NCBI GenBank assembly: GCA_030750465.1
Contig: JASMHZ010000001.1
Location: forward strand, 1 to 47,192
Direction of reading: 5' to 3'
From: Candidatus Peribacteraceae bacterium
GTDB taxonomy: Bacteria > Patescibacteriota > Gracilibacteria > Peribacterales > Peribacteraceae
Length of the DNA stretch: 47,192 bases
Shown here: in pieces, positions 8,334-15,655 of the stretch
Layout: every line of letters starts with the position of its first letter
How positions within the stretch are numbered: position 1 is the first letter of the stretch
Program-made: the position numbers and the translations under genes
The notes under the pieces: generated by a model
Databases searched by the model: none
What the model saw: the letters and a program-made list of their open reading frames with translations, nothing else
Told to the model about the DNA's origin: nothing

Positions 8334-9193
8334 AAACTACCGGTTCAGCTCCGGGAAAGATAATTCTTGCTGGCGAGTATGCAGTTGTATTCGGATATCC
8401 CGGAATCGCAGTCCCCTCTTTGCCAAGAATGAAGACCGAATTTGAAGAAGATAGAAATTGTGAGGAAATTGAGATTGAGTGGGAAGGCATTAAAGGAGAT
8501 CGCCATTGGGATGCCTATTTAAGAGATATTCTAAGCCAAATTCAGAAGTTCAAAGGCAAGATTTTGGAGGGACACCTGACAATATCGAACCAAATTCCTC
8601 TTGGGAAAGGTATGGGTTCATCGACTTCTCTTGTAATTGCAGTCAGCAGATGCCTACTCGGTGAAGATTGCCGATCCGAAGCTCTCGCAATTGAAAAAGG
8701 CTTAAGTCCCCACAACAGCGGAATCGATTTCAATGTAATTTGGGAAGACTCTCCTATCCTTTATAAGAAAGATGAGGGATGTAAACCAATTGAGTTGCCC
8801 AATGACATACTTAAGGATGCGATTTTGATTGATACAGGAAAGCCAAATGAAACGACGAGTGAATTGATTGAATTTGTTGATAATCGTCGTTCATCTGAGC
8901 CGGATATATACAAAGCGCTGGAAGAAATTGGAGCGTGCACACAAAGACTTATCGACAAAGATGATTTTGAATCAATTATTAAAGATAATTATCAATCACA
9001 ACTAATTCTTGAAATCGTTCCACCAGAAGTACAGAGTCTGATCGAAGAAATTGAATCATCCGGAGGTGCATCCAAGGTTTTGGGAGCCGGAGGAAGGACC
9101 GGAGGAGGAGGAATGGTATTGGCTATCACCAAAAAACCTGAGATTTTTCAAGTAATACTAGACAAACACCAGTTAAAATATATCCAAGTATAA
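8330..9193 (+). CDS. mvk: Mevalonate kinase (GHMP family)
   Basis: Phosphorylates mevalonate at the 5-hydroxyl. GHMP motifs are in order: SAPGKIILAGEYAVVFG (residues 6-22), the phosphate loop IPLGKGMGSSTS (89-100), HNSGIDFNVIW with the catalytic Asp133, and the C-terminal glycine loop (GAGGRTGGGGMVLAI). The SGID block favours mevalonate kinase, while AGEYAVV also occurs in phosphomevalonate kinases, so that activity is the main alternative. At 287 residues it is on the short side. It overlaps uppS by ATGA and precedes mvaD by 37 bases. Confidence 0.8.
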   Translation: MKTTGSAPGKIILAGEYAVVFGYPGIAVPSLPRMKTEFEEDRNCEEIEIEWEGIKGDRHWDAYLRDILSQIQKFKGKILEGHLTISNQIPLGKGMGSSTSLVIAVSRCLLGEDCRSEALAIEKGLSPHNSGIDFNVIWEDSPILYKKDEGCKPIELPNDILKDAILIDTGKPNETTSELIEFVDNRRSSEPDIYKALEEIGACTQRLIDKDDFESIIKDNYQSQLILEIVPPEVQSLIEEIESSGGASKVLGAGGRTGGGGMVLAITKKPEIFQVILDKHQLKYIQV

Positions 9194-9230
9194 GAAATCA
9201 TTCTCAATTATCCATTTTCCATTCTCAATT

Positions 9231-10280
9231 ATGATCACAGCATCCTCCTCCCCCAACTCCGCATGGATTAAGTACTGGGGAAACCGAAATGATCCGCTTA
9301 GAATTCCAATGGCCGATTCATTCTCTATGAGTTTGGACGGTCCAAATGTAGAGATTGATATTGATCATTCGCCTGAGCTTGTTGTGCATTCCTTTAATCC
9401 AGATGGCACAGAAAAGATTCTTGGAGAGAAGCACGTGGCTCGGTTTGGAAAGACTCTGGAAAACGTAAAGACGTATCTGGCCAAGCTTGAAGCACCTGAC
9501 GCTATTCCTGCATCATGTAATATTACAGTCAGATCAAATATTCCATCTGCCGTAGGTCTTGCTTCTTCATCCGCAGTCTTCAGCTGTCTCGCAAAAGCAA
9601 TACAAGGTTTGATTGCAGAAACTATCGAACTCACTGACGACCAAGCTAGTGTTATTGGAAGACTTGGATCCGGTTCCGCAGGGCGAAGTGTGCACGGAGG
9701 ATTTGTTGCACTTGTTGCAGGCGAAGGAGAAGAAATCGACAGTGCATACGGAAAGCAATTTGCAGATGAGAATCATTGGCCCCTGCATGACATTATTGTT
9801 GTTCCAACAATGATCGAGAAAAAAATCGGTTCAACAGAAGGCCATCCAACTGCACACAGTAGTCCTCACTACAAAGACCGTGTTGATGCCATCATGAACT
9901 GCAGACAAAAGGAGTGCATCGATGCGGTGCTCGCAAAAGATTTCGAAAAACTTACATACGTTTGCGAAGAAGACGTTCTGGACATGCATATGGTGATGCA
10001 AACCTCAACTCCTGCGCTTCATTACTTAACTGACGACACTCATCGCATCACAGAAGGGATAATTGAACTTAGAAATGCTGAGCATCTCCCCGTTTTTTAC
10101 ACAATGGATGCAGGACCAACTGTTCAGTTGATTTGTACCGATGAGTCAGTCGACCGAGTTCGTGAGTTTGCCTACGCGCAGGAAGGATGCAAAGTGTTTG
10201 AAGCAAAGACCGGTGCGGGAGCAAAGATCATTAAGGAATTAGTTCACACTGAGCGCAGTCGAAGTGCTACCGTTGCTTAA
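9231..10280 (+). CDS. mvaD: Diphosphomevalonate (or phosphomevalonate) decarboxylase
   Basis: A GHMP-family decarboxylase that yields isopentenyl diphosphate, or isopentenyl phosphate if it is the phosphomevalonate type. Motifs seen: IKYWGNRNDPLRIP near residue 13, NIPSAVGLASSSAVF (phosphate loop), GSGSAGRSVHGGFV, IGSTEGH, MHMVMQTSTPALHYL and FYTMDAGPT with the catalytic Asp. Classic enzymes have KYWGKR where this one has KYWGNR. Because no phosphomevalonate kinase of the usual kind is seen nearby, the substrate (mono- or diphosphate) is open. Length 349 residues is normal. The 36-base spacer before it is a CATTCTCAATTAT duplication. Confidence 0.8.
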   Translation: MITASSSPNSAWIKYWGNRNDPLRIPMADSFSMSLDGPNVEIDIDHSPELVVHSFNPDGTEKILGEKHVARFGKTLENVKTYLAKLEAPDAIPASCNITVRSNIPSAVGLASSSAVFSCLAKAIQGLIAETIELTDDQASVIGRLGSGSAGRSVHGGFVALVAGEGEEIDSAYGKQFADENHWPLHDIIVVPTMIEKKIGSTEGHPTAHSSPHYKDRVDAIMNCRQKECIDAVLAKDFEKLTYVCEEDVLDMHMVMQTSTPALHYLTDDTHRITEGIIELRNAEHLPVFYTMDAGPTVQLICTDESVDRVREFAYAQEGCKVFEAKTGAGAKIIKELVHTERSRSATVA

Positions 10281-10301
10281 GCTTTTATTCGTTGTATATA
10301 C

Positions 10302-10345
10302 CTGCCTGCCGGCAGGCAGGCACTGTATGTACAATGTACATACAA
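10302..10345. repeat. Two palindromes before hmgR
   Basis: A perfect 20-base palindrome (CCTGCCTGCC and its complement, 10302-10321) is followed by a TGTATGTACA / TGTACATACA inverted repeat (about 10324-10344). The second ends four bases before the hmgR ATG. Either could be a hairpin controlling hmgR translation or part of the dispersed hairpin family. Confidence 0.7.
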
Positions 10346-10348
10346 TCT

Positions 10349-11533
10349 ATGGACCTTAGAACTCTGCCAACAGGCTTAAATTCCTTCGACCGTTGCGACG
10401 AACGACGCAAGACCATAGAAAGAGAGCTAGGAGCGGATTTAGGAGCATTATCTGTTGACCCCAGTAAGCTTGGAAACGCTGAAGAGAAGAACTGTGAGCA
10501 AATGTTCGGGCACGTTCCGATTCCGGTCGGTCTTGCAGGACCTCTTAACGTTCAATTCTCTTCAGGCAAGACTGCTGATATCCATCTTCCCCTTGCAACA
10601 ACTGAAGGTGCACTTGTCGCAAGCGTTAATAGAGGATGTAAAGCCTTGAACTTAGCTGGTGGCGTAAAAACTTCATCGACATATCACGGAATAACTCGCT
10701 CTTTGGCTTTCCGAATTGTCAATTGTCAATTGTCAATTGTCAATTCGTTACAAAAACTAGAATCGAAATGGAAACAGATCGGAGAAAGTACCAGTAACCA
10801 CCTTAAGATAATTAGTTTTTGCATTGATGAAGCTGATGATCATATTTTTCTGACAATTAACTGCGATACAGACGAAGCAATGGGAATGAACATGGTGACA
10901 ATCGCGGCGCAAGCAATTGGAGAATGGTTGCAGTCTAATATTGAAGGACTTGAGTTCGTAACAGTTGCAGGAAATGTAGACTCGGATAAAAAACCAAGTA
11001 AAAGAACACACGACTTGGGTAGAGGTTACGAAGTAATTGCGGAAGCTGAGCTTTCCGAAGATGTCATCAGAGAAGTTTTGAAGTCTGATTCTGAGTCACT
11101 CACAAAAACTGCCCATGCCAAACTTGATGTCGGATCAAAGTTAGCCGGAGCACTTGGTTCAAACCTTCACGCCACCAACATCATCTCCGCCTTGTACCTT
11201 GCAACCGGTCAAGACTCTGCGCATGTTGTTGAAGGCTCGTTGACTGATACGACAATCGACACGTCCGCCAAGGCGGACTCTCAACAATCAACAATCAACA
11301 TAAGAGTCCGTTGTCCTGCAATACTTATTGGAGTGCGAGGTGGAGGAACTCAGTTACCTGCTCAAAAACAATGTCTTGATCTTATTCTCAAGTCGATTGT
11401 CGATTGTCGATTGTCGAAGGCCAGACAACTGGCCGAGATTGTAGGAGCTGCCGTTCTGGCAGGCGAAATATCACTCTTAGCTGCTCAAGCAACGCATACC
11501 TTGGCTAAGGCACATGGAAAGCTTGGAAGGTAA
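10349..11533 (+). CDS. hmgA: HMG-CoA reductase (class I) with three repeat-derived insertions
   Basis: Reduces HMG-CoA to mevalonate with NADPH. Motifs: EQMFGHVPIPVGLAGPL, ATTEGALVASVNRG with catalytic Glu86, DEAMGMNM, AGNVDSDKKPS with catalytic Lys, GSNLHATNII, and the C-terminal TLAKAHGKLG with catalytic His. The start is at 10349 (MDLRTLP); the longer reading would translate the palindromes. Three stretches match the dispersed repeats and keep the frame: residues 122-133 (10713-10746), about 301-318 (11250-11302, including a hairpin) and about 349-357 (11393-11419). All lie between conserved blocks, and every catalytic motif is intact, so the enzyme is probably active. At 394 residues it is near family size. 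Confidence 0.92.
   Translation: MDLRTLPTGLNSFDRCDERRKTIERELGADLGALSVDPSKLGNAEEKNCEQMFGHVPIPVGLAGPLNVQFSSGKTADIHLPLATTEGALVASVNRGCKALNLAGGVKTSSTYHGITRSLAFRIVNCQLSIVNSLQKLESKWKQIGESTSNHLKIISFCIDEADDHIFLTINCDTDEAMGMNMVTIAAQAIGEWLQSNIEGLEFVTVAGNVDSDKKPSKRTHDLGRGYEVIAEAELSEDVIREVLKSDSESLTKTAHAKLDVGSKLAGALGSNLHATNIISALYLATGQDSAHVVEGSLTDTTIDTSAKADSQQSTINIRVRCPAILIGVRGGGTQLPAQKQCLDLILKSIVDCRLSKARQLAEIVGAAVLAGEISLLAAQATHTLAKAHGKLGR
10713..10746. repeat. 7-mer array inside hmgR (1)
   Basis: Four copies of AATTGTC plus AATT, the reverse complement of the array before idi. It is read in frame as residues 122-133 (RIVNCQLSIVNS). Confidence 0.9.
11250..11302. repeat. 7-mers around a hairpin inside hmgR (2)
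   Basis: A GTCCGCC/GGCGGAC hairpin (11263-11278) is flanked by CAATCGA-type and ACAATCA-type 7-mers. It is read in frame as a Thr/Ser/Asp/Gln-rich segment between the VEGSL block and the GGGTQLP block. Confidence 0.85.
11393..11419. repeat. 7-mer array inside hmgR (3)
   Basis: Three and a half copies of TCGATTG, in frame, encoding SIVDCRLSK just before the helix carrying ARQLAEIVG. Confidence 0.85.
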
Positions 11534-11540
11534 AGTATTA

Positions 11541-11568
11541 TTGACAATCACCAATTTTAAGCTATAAT
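11541..11568 (+). promoter_or_regulatory. Sigma70-type promoter of the 11699 gene
   Basis: TTGACA at 11541-11546 and TATAAT at 11563-11568, both perfect consensus, with a 16-base spacer. Transcription would begin near 11575, giving a 5' leader of about 125 bases. The -35 lies in TTGACAATCA, similar to the dispersed 7-mers. Confidence 0.8.
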
Positions 11569-11623
11569 TCTTCAGTCATTCTCGCATTGAGAATGTGATC
11601 ATTTATACATCGAACAGATAACC

Positions 11624-11670
11624 GGAAGCGGCAATTTTCTGCATCAATTGTGCCGAGTATTGCCGTTTCC
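11624..11670 (+). promoter_or_regulatory. Leader hairpin of the 11699 gene
   Basis: Arms GGAAGCGGCAAT (11624-11635) and ATTGCCGTTTCC (11659-11670) form 12 pairs with one G-U. It ends 28 bases before the ATG, with an AGGAG ribosome site in between. It may stabilise the mRNA or regulate translation. Confidence 0.6.
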
Positions 11671-11698
11671 AAGTGAGTCTCAAACCCAGGAGTCCGAG

Positions 11699-12103
11699 AT
11701 GAAAAAACTTGCTAGCTACATTGTCGTTCTCGTTGTCACGGCGGCTGCTGCATACCTACTGGGTGCTCAGGACGCCAAGAATGAACGAAACCAGGAGCTC
11801 GAGGAGAAGGTCAAACTCTACGCGGGCATGGTCGTGTTCTATCAGCATGAAGACGAACGCGAAGATATCATGGATGATATCGAGAAATGTCTGGTGGAGT
11901 GGGATTCTGCCTCGAAACCTCCCGCGGATGAGTCTGAAGGCCTGCGCAACGTGAAGGCACTCACCCTCCTGCTGGACACGAAAATGAATCTGAACAATAG
12001 GATCGAAAGCTTCAACGATAGGATAGAAGCGCTCGACCTGACAACCAAGGAAGGAGTGCCTCCGGGAGAAAAACCGCTGGTTGAAATTCCCAGCATCGAC
12101 TGA
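11699..12103 (+). CDS. Single-pass membrane protein in its own transcription unit
   Basis: A 134-residue protein. Residues 4-22 form a membrane segment or uncleaved signal (ASYIVVLVVTAAAAYLLGA). The rest is a charged helical domain (ELEEKVKLYAG, then DEREDIMDDIEKCLVEW) facing outside, with a Pro-rich tail. Family unknown. It starts at ATG 11699 after an AGGAG site, unlike most genes here. It has a consensus promoter, a structured leader and its own terminator, and its composition is more GC-rich than its neighbours. It thus looks like an independent, well-expressed unit placed between hmgR and hmgS. Confidence 0.8.
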   Translation: MKKLASYIVVLVVTAAAAYLLGAQDAKNERNQELEEKVKLYAGMVVFYQHEDEREDIMDDIEKCLVEWDSASKPPADESEGLRNVKALTLLLDTKMNLNNRIESFNDRIEALDLTTKEGVPPGEKPLVEIPSID

Positions 12104-12159
12104 TCGTCTCCTCCTCACTCCTCTGCTTTGATTTTTTCTCTGTTCGATTGTCACCCCTC

Positions 12160-12191
12160 CTCCGCCTCACCGGTGGAGGCGAGGCCTTTTT
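12160..12191 (+). terminator. Intrinsic terminator after the 11699 gene
   Basis: Stem CGCCTC (12163-12168) with GAGGCG (12176-12181), extendable with one bulge, then AGGCC and a T-run. It separates the 11699 unit from hmgS. Confidence 0.85.
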
Positions 12192-12239
12192 ATTATTCTT
12201 TTTTGTTTTTATGTGTCTGTTTTCCTATAAAATTATCTC

Positions 12240-13259
12240 GTGACACACAGTGCAATAATCAGTTTCGGCCAATACATCCCTTCAAAGAGAATTAAAACTG
12301 AAGAGATTGCGAAAAGTCATAACCAAGATCCTGCTTCGTACATAAAAGGACTGGGTGTGACGGAAAAAACTGTTCCTGACCACGGGGAAGATGCATTTAC
12401 GATGGCAGTTGAGGCCGGACGAGTTGCATTGGATACATCCGAATTAAAATCGAGTCAGATCTCCGCAGTTTTTGTAGGATCTGAGAGTCACCCGTACGCA
12501 GTTAAACCAACAAGTGGAATGGTTGCCTCTGCTCTTGAGTGCCATTCGTTTTCACATTGTGCTGACCTGGAGTTTGCATGCAAAGCAGGAACAGCCGGAA
12601 TGCAGATTGTGGACAGCATGGTCAGGTCAGGTCAGATAGAGTACGGACTTGCAATCGGCTCAGACACAGCACAAGGCAAACCCGGTGATGCGCTTGAGTA
12701 CACAGCGGCCGCAGGTGCCGGTGCAATAATTATCGGTCCTGAGAATGACAAAAATGCCATTTGCAGACTCGAAAAGACTCTGAGCTTTACAACAGACACT
12801 CCGGACTTCTGGAGAGCGTCTGATAAGAAGTATCCGGAGCACGCCGGAAGGTTTACAGGCGAACCCGCTTACTTCCGCCACGTTGAAGAAGCACTTAAAG
12901 GGATTTTGGAAGTTTCTGAACTTAAGGTTTCTGACATTGATCACGCAATCTTTCACATGCCAAATGCAAAATTCCCATCAAAAGTTGCTAAAAAGTTTAA
13001 TCTGAACAAAGAACAAATGAAGCACGGTTTTATAGTTCCCGAAATTGGAAACACATATTCAGCTTGCTCCCTTTTGGGACTGATTAATGTCCTTCAGAAT
13101 GCAAAAAAGAATGAGAAAATACTGCTTGTAAGCTATGGATCAGGAGCAGGATCCGATGCATTTGTGTTTACAATGCTCAAAGACGGAATACCCCTCCCTT
13201 CAGATACAAGAAATAATGAATATATTAGTTATGGCGAATATCTGAAATGCACCTCCTAG
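12240..13259 (+). CDS. hmgS: HMG-CoA synthase, archaeal type
   Basis: Condenses acetyl-CoA with acetoacetyl-CoA. Signatures of the archaeal branch: SESHPYAVKPTSGM with the catalytic Glu, EFACKAGTAG with nucleophile Cys114, GRFTGEPAYFRHV, and IFHMPNAKFP with the catalytic His. It starts at GTG 12240; TATAAA lies 8 bases upstream, so the mRNA is probably leaderless. At 339 residues it is about ten shorter than usual. It ends ISYGEYLK then CTS, and the stop lies at the edge of the next repeat, so the last residues may have been replaced by repeat sequence. Thiolase and the DUF35 fusion follow, the gene set that forms a substrate-channelling complex in archaea. Confidence 0.9.
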   Translation: MTHSAIISFGQYIPSKRIKTEEIAKSHNQDPASYIKGLGVTEKTVPDHGEDAFTMAVEAGRVALDTSELKSSQISAVFVGSESHPYAVKPTSGMVASALECHSFSHCADLEFACKAGTAGMQIVDSMVRSGQIEYGLAIGSDTAQGKPGDALEYTAAAGAGAIIIGPENDKNAICRLEKTLSFTTDTPDFWRASDKKYPEHAGRFTGEPAYFRHVEEALKGILEVSELKVSDIDHAIFHMPNAKFPSKVAKKFNLNKEQMKHGFIVPEIGNTYSACSLLGLINVLQNAKKNEKILLVSYGSGAGSDAFVFTMLKDGIPLPSDTRNNEYISYGEYLKCTS

Positions 13260-13403
13260 GAAACAGAAGAACCAGAGGATTAAGAGGAAACAGAAGAGTA
13301 AACTGAGTGTGCCTTTATTAACTGATTTATTAACAAATCCTCTGTTTCCTCTGTTTCTTTTGTTTCTTCTGTTTCCTCTATTTTGCTTCTTCTGTTTCCT
13401 TTT
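13259..13403. repeat. Inverted short-repeat arrays between hmgS and thiolase
   Basis: The left arm carries GGAAACAGAAGA-type units (13259-13305). The right arm carries at least five units of a 9-base TCTGTTTCC/T pattern (about 13338-13402). The arms are complementary and could fold into a long imperfect hairpin, as in the other gap elements. Confidence 0.8.
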
Positions 13404-13421
13404 AGTAGGATACTCACAAAT

Positions 13422-14531
13422 ATGAACCAGGATGTGTTTATTGTAGGTACAGGCCAAACGCCTTTTGGCGAGCATTGGGACAAAAGCCTAAAGGACTTGA
13501 TGGGCGAAGCAGTAACTTCTGCCATCGATAACTCGGATCTGACCGCACTTGATATCGATTTCATCATTGTTTCTAACATGCTTGGCGAAAGAACTAACGA
13601 TCAAGCTCATTTAGGCGCAATGGCATCCGCATTACTTCCCCATCGTCCTCCTGCACTTAGAACCGAAGCTGCCTGCGCATCAGGATCCGTTGCAGTTCAC
13701 ACCGCAATAAGTCTGCTTGAAAGCGGAAGAGCAGAAAATGTATTGGTAATAGGGGTCGAGAAGATGACCGACGTTTCATCCGAAGAAATTTCTTTAAGCT
13801 TAATGGGGGCAGCTGATGCCGAGAAGGATATTCCGACAGGCCTGACCTTTCCTGGAATCTTCGGACTGATCACAAACAGATATATGCATGAATACGGACT
13901 AACGAGAGAGAAACTTAATAAGGTTAGTGCCAAACATCACGCAAATGCCGCGAAAAATCCGAATGCACAGTTTAGAAATGCAATTCCTGAGGAAAAAATT
14001 TCACAAAGTCCATCAATTGCAGACCCTTTGTGCTTACTGGACTGCTCACCAATTTCTGACGGAGCTTCTGCAGTCATCCTATCTTCAACCAATGAGTCCC
14101 CTATCAAGATCAAAGCTTCCCAAGTGAGCACGGATACTCTTAGCATTGCCGAGCGCCCTTCCATTACATCATTCCCCGCAACACGAGACGCTATGGATAG
14201 AGCTTTGGATGAGGCCGAAATTACGCGCGACGACATCGCACATCTGGAAACACATGATTGTTTCTCTATCGCAGCTGTAATTAATCTGGAAGATCTTGGA
14301 TTTGCAGCCCCTGGCAGAGGAATACGCTTATATGAGAGTGATTCAAAACCCTCTGTAAACGCATCTGGAGGATTGAAGGCCTGTGGACATCCTGTTGGAG
14401 CAACCGGCATCAAGCAAATTGTTGATCTGATTAAACAACTCAAGTCTTCGAATGAGAAATATGCACTTGCTCATAATTTTGGAGGAGCCGGCGCCACTTG
14501 TTGTATTCATATTTTAGAAAATGTCAGTTAA
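13422..14531 (+). CDS. Acetoacetyl-CoA thiolase, archaeal/SCP-x type
   Basis: Condenses two acetyl-CoA to acetoacetyl-CoA. The nucleophile is Cys85 in EAACASGSVAVH. The C-terminal active-site blocks are ETHDCFSIAAV and GGLKACGHPVGATG with the catalytic His. The lack of the extra loop of bacterial biosynthetic thiolases and the HDCF motif place it in the SCP-x/archaeal group. The start is ATG 13422 (MNQDVFIVG); the upstream frame would translate repeat sequence. Length 369 residues. It follows hmgS and precedes the DUF35 fusion. Unfavourable thiolase equilibrium is normally overcome by close coupling to HMG-CoA synthase. Confidence 0.9.
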   Translation: MNQDVFIVGTGQTPFGEHWDKSLKDLMGEAVTSAIDNSDLTALDIDFIIVSNMLGERTNDQAHLGAMASALLPHRPPALRTEAACASGSVAVHTAISLLESGRAENVLVIGVEKMTDVSSEEISLSLMGAADAEKDIPTGLTFPGIFGLITNRYMHEYGLTREKLNKVSAKHHANAAKNPNAQFRNAIPEEKISQSPSIADPLCLLDCSPISDGASAVILSSTNESPIKIKASQVSTDTLSIAERPSITSFPATRDAMDRALDEAEITRDDIAHLETHDCFSIAAVINLEDLGFAAPGRGIRLYESDSKPSVNASGGLKACGHPVGATGIKQIVDLIKQLKSSNEKYALAHNFGGAGATCCIHILENVS

Positions 14532-14570
14532 TTTCTTAGCTATCCTTGACTGGCCAACACGCTGCGCTGT

Positions 14571-14697
14571 CGACAATCAACAATCGACACGCGCACTATG
14601 TGCGCTTTCAACAAGTAGTCGATTGTTGAGAGCTCAGCCATGCACCAGAGCGAAGCGATCGGTGCATGGCGAACGTGTTGATTGTCGATTGTTAAAT
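14571..14697. repeat. 7-mer/hairpin composite, copy A
   Basis: Order: CGACAATCAACAATCGAC 7-mers, a GCGCAC/GTGCGC hairpin, GTCGATTGTTGA 7-mers, a 34-base hairpin (14637-14670, arms GCCATGCACC and GGTGCATGGC), then TTGATTGTCGATTG 7-mers. The 34-base hairpin recurs at 21055-21088 with one change. It ends one base before the next ATG. Confidence 0.9.
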
Positions 14698-14698
14698 C

Positions 14699-15613
14699 AT
14701 GCCTGACACACCTTCCACAATCCACCGAGCCCAAAAGAATATCCGCAAAAAAATGCAGGAAGGCACTGTCATATCCTTCACAACCATAGTTCATCCTCCC
14801 AAAGGGTTTGGAAAGGAGCCAAGAACTGTTGGAATTATTGAATTAGACGATGGAATGAAAACAATAGGACAACTTACAAGCTCGAAAGTGAGTATCGGAC
14901 AGAGAGTGACTCCACGCATGAGACTAATGAGAGTAAATGAGCAGGGACTTAGAACTTATGATGTTTGTTTCGAGCCGATGGAAGGTGAGCTAGTCCAGGA
15001 AAAAGAATTCACAGGATACATAATTGCATTAACAGGACCATCCGGAGTCGGAAAAACAACTATCAGTAAAATTCTAACCACCAAAGTCGGTGACTACGCT
15101 GCAAAAGTACCAATTCTAACAACGCGCGAGCCGTCTGATCAGGATGAAGATGAATATGAATACATCGACCCAAAAAAATTCGAGATTCTAAAGAAGCAAG
15201 GCCGTCTTGCATCGTGTTCCCGCATCCCCTCTTCCACTCAAAGCAGATGGTACGGGTATCGAAAATCTGATATTGAGGCCATTTGGGAAGAACACAAAGT
15301 CCCTGTTGTAATTACAGAGATGGGACTGCTGCAAGACTTGGTTAGAACCTATAGCCGAAGATCAATTCTGTCTTTCGGACTTCTGCCTCCTGGTAAAAGC
15401 AAAAGACTGATGCTCAGTTGCCTTCTCCATAGACTTCGTACCAGAGGTAGGGATACCGATGCTTCGATTGATGAAAGGATGAAGAATGCCGAACGCGATC
15501 TGGACTTCTTTGAGCAGAAAAAACATCTGTTTGATGACCTGATAGTGAATGATGACTTGGACTCCGTTGTTGGACTACTGAAAGGTAGAATTATGGCTGA
15601 AGTAAGAACTTAA
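14699..15613 (+). CDS. DUF35 OB-fold fused to a guanylate-kinase-like P-loop kinase
   Basis: A 304-residue two-domain protein. Residues 20-95 match the DUF35 OB-fold (GTVISFTTIVHPPKGFG, then VGIIELDDG and IGQRVTPRMRLMRV); the Cys zinc ribbon that often precedes it is missing. Residues 105-300 match guanylate kinase: P-loop GPSGVGKT (113-120), TTRE (141-144), a YEYIDPKKFEIL segment, a degenerate YG-type nucleotide site (RWYGYRKSDIEAIW), the lid region and a C-terminal NDDLDSVVGLL. In archaea DUF35 bridges thiolase and HMG-CoA synthase, whose genes directly precede this one. I infer the same bridging role, with the kinase acting on a pathway intermediate, GMP or nothing at all. Confidence 0.8.
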   Translation: MPDTPSTIHRAQKNIRKKMQEGTVISFTTIVHPPKGFGKEPRTVGIIELDDGMKTIGQLTSSKVSIGQRVTPRMRLMRVNEQGLRTYDVCFEPMEGELVQEKEFTGYIIALTGPSGVGKTTISKILTTKVGDYAAKVPILTTREPSDQDEDEYEYIDPKKFEILKKQGRLASCSRIPSSTQSRWYGYRKSDIEAIWEEHKVPVVITEMGLLQDLVRTYSRRSILSFGLLPPGKSKRLMLSCLLHRLRTRGRDTDASIDERMKNAERDLDFFEQKKHLFDDLIVNDDLDSVVGLLKGRIMAEVRT

Positions 15614-15655
15614 GGATTGCTAACAATTGCGTAAAAAACAGGATATACTTTTTTT

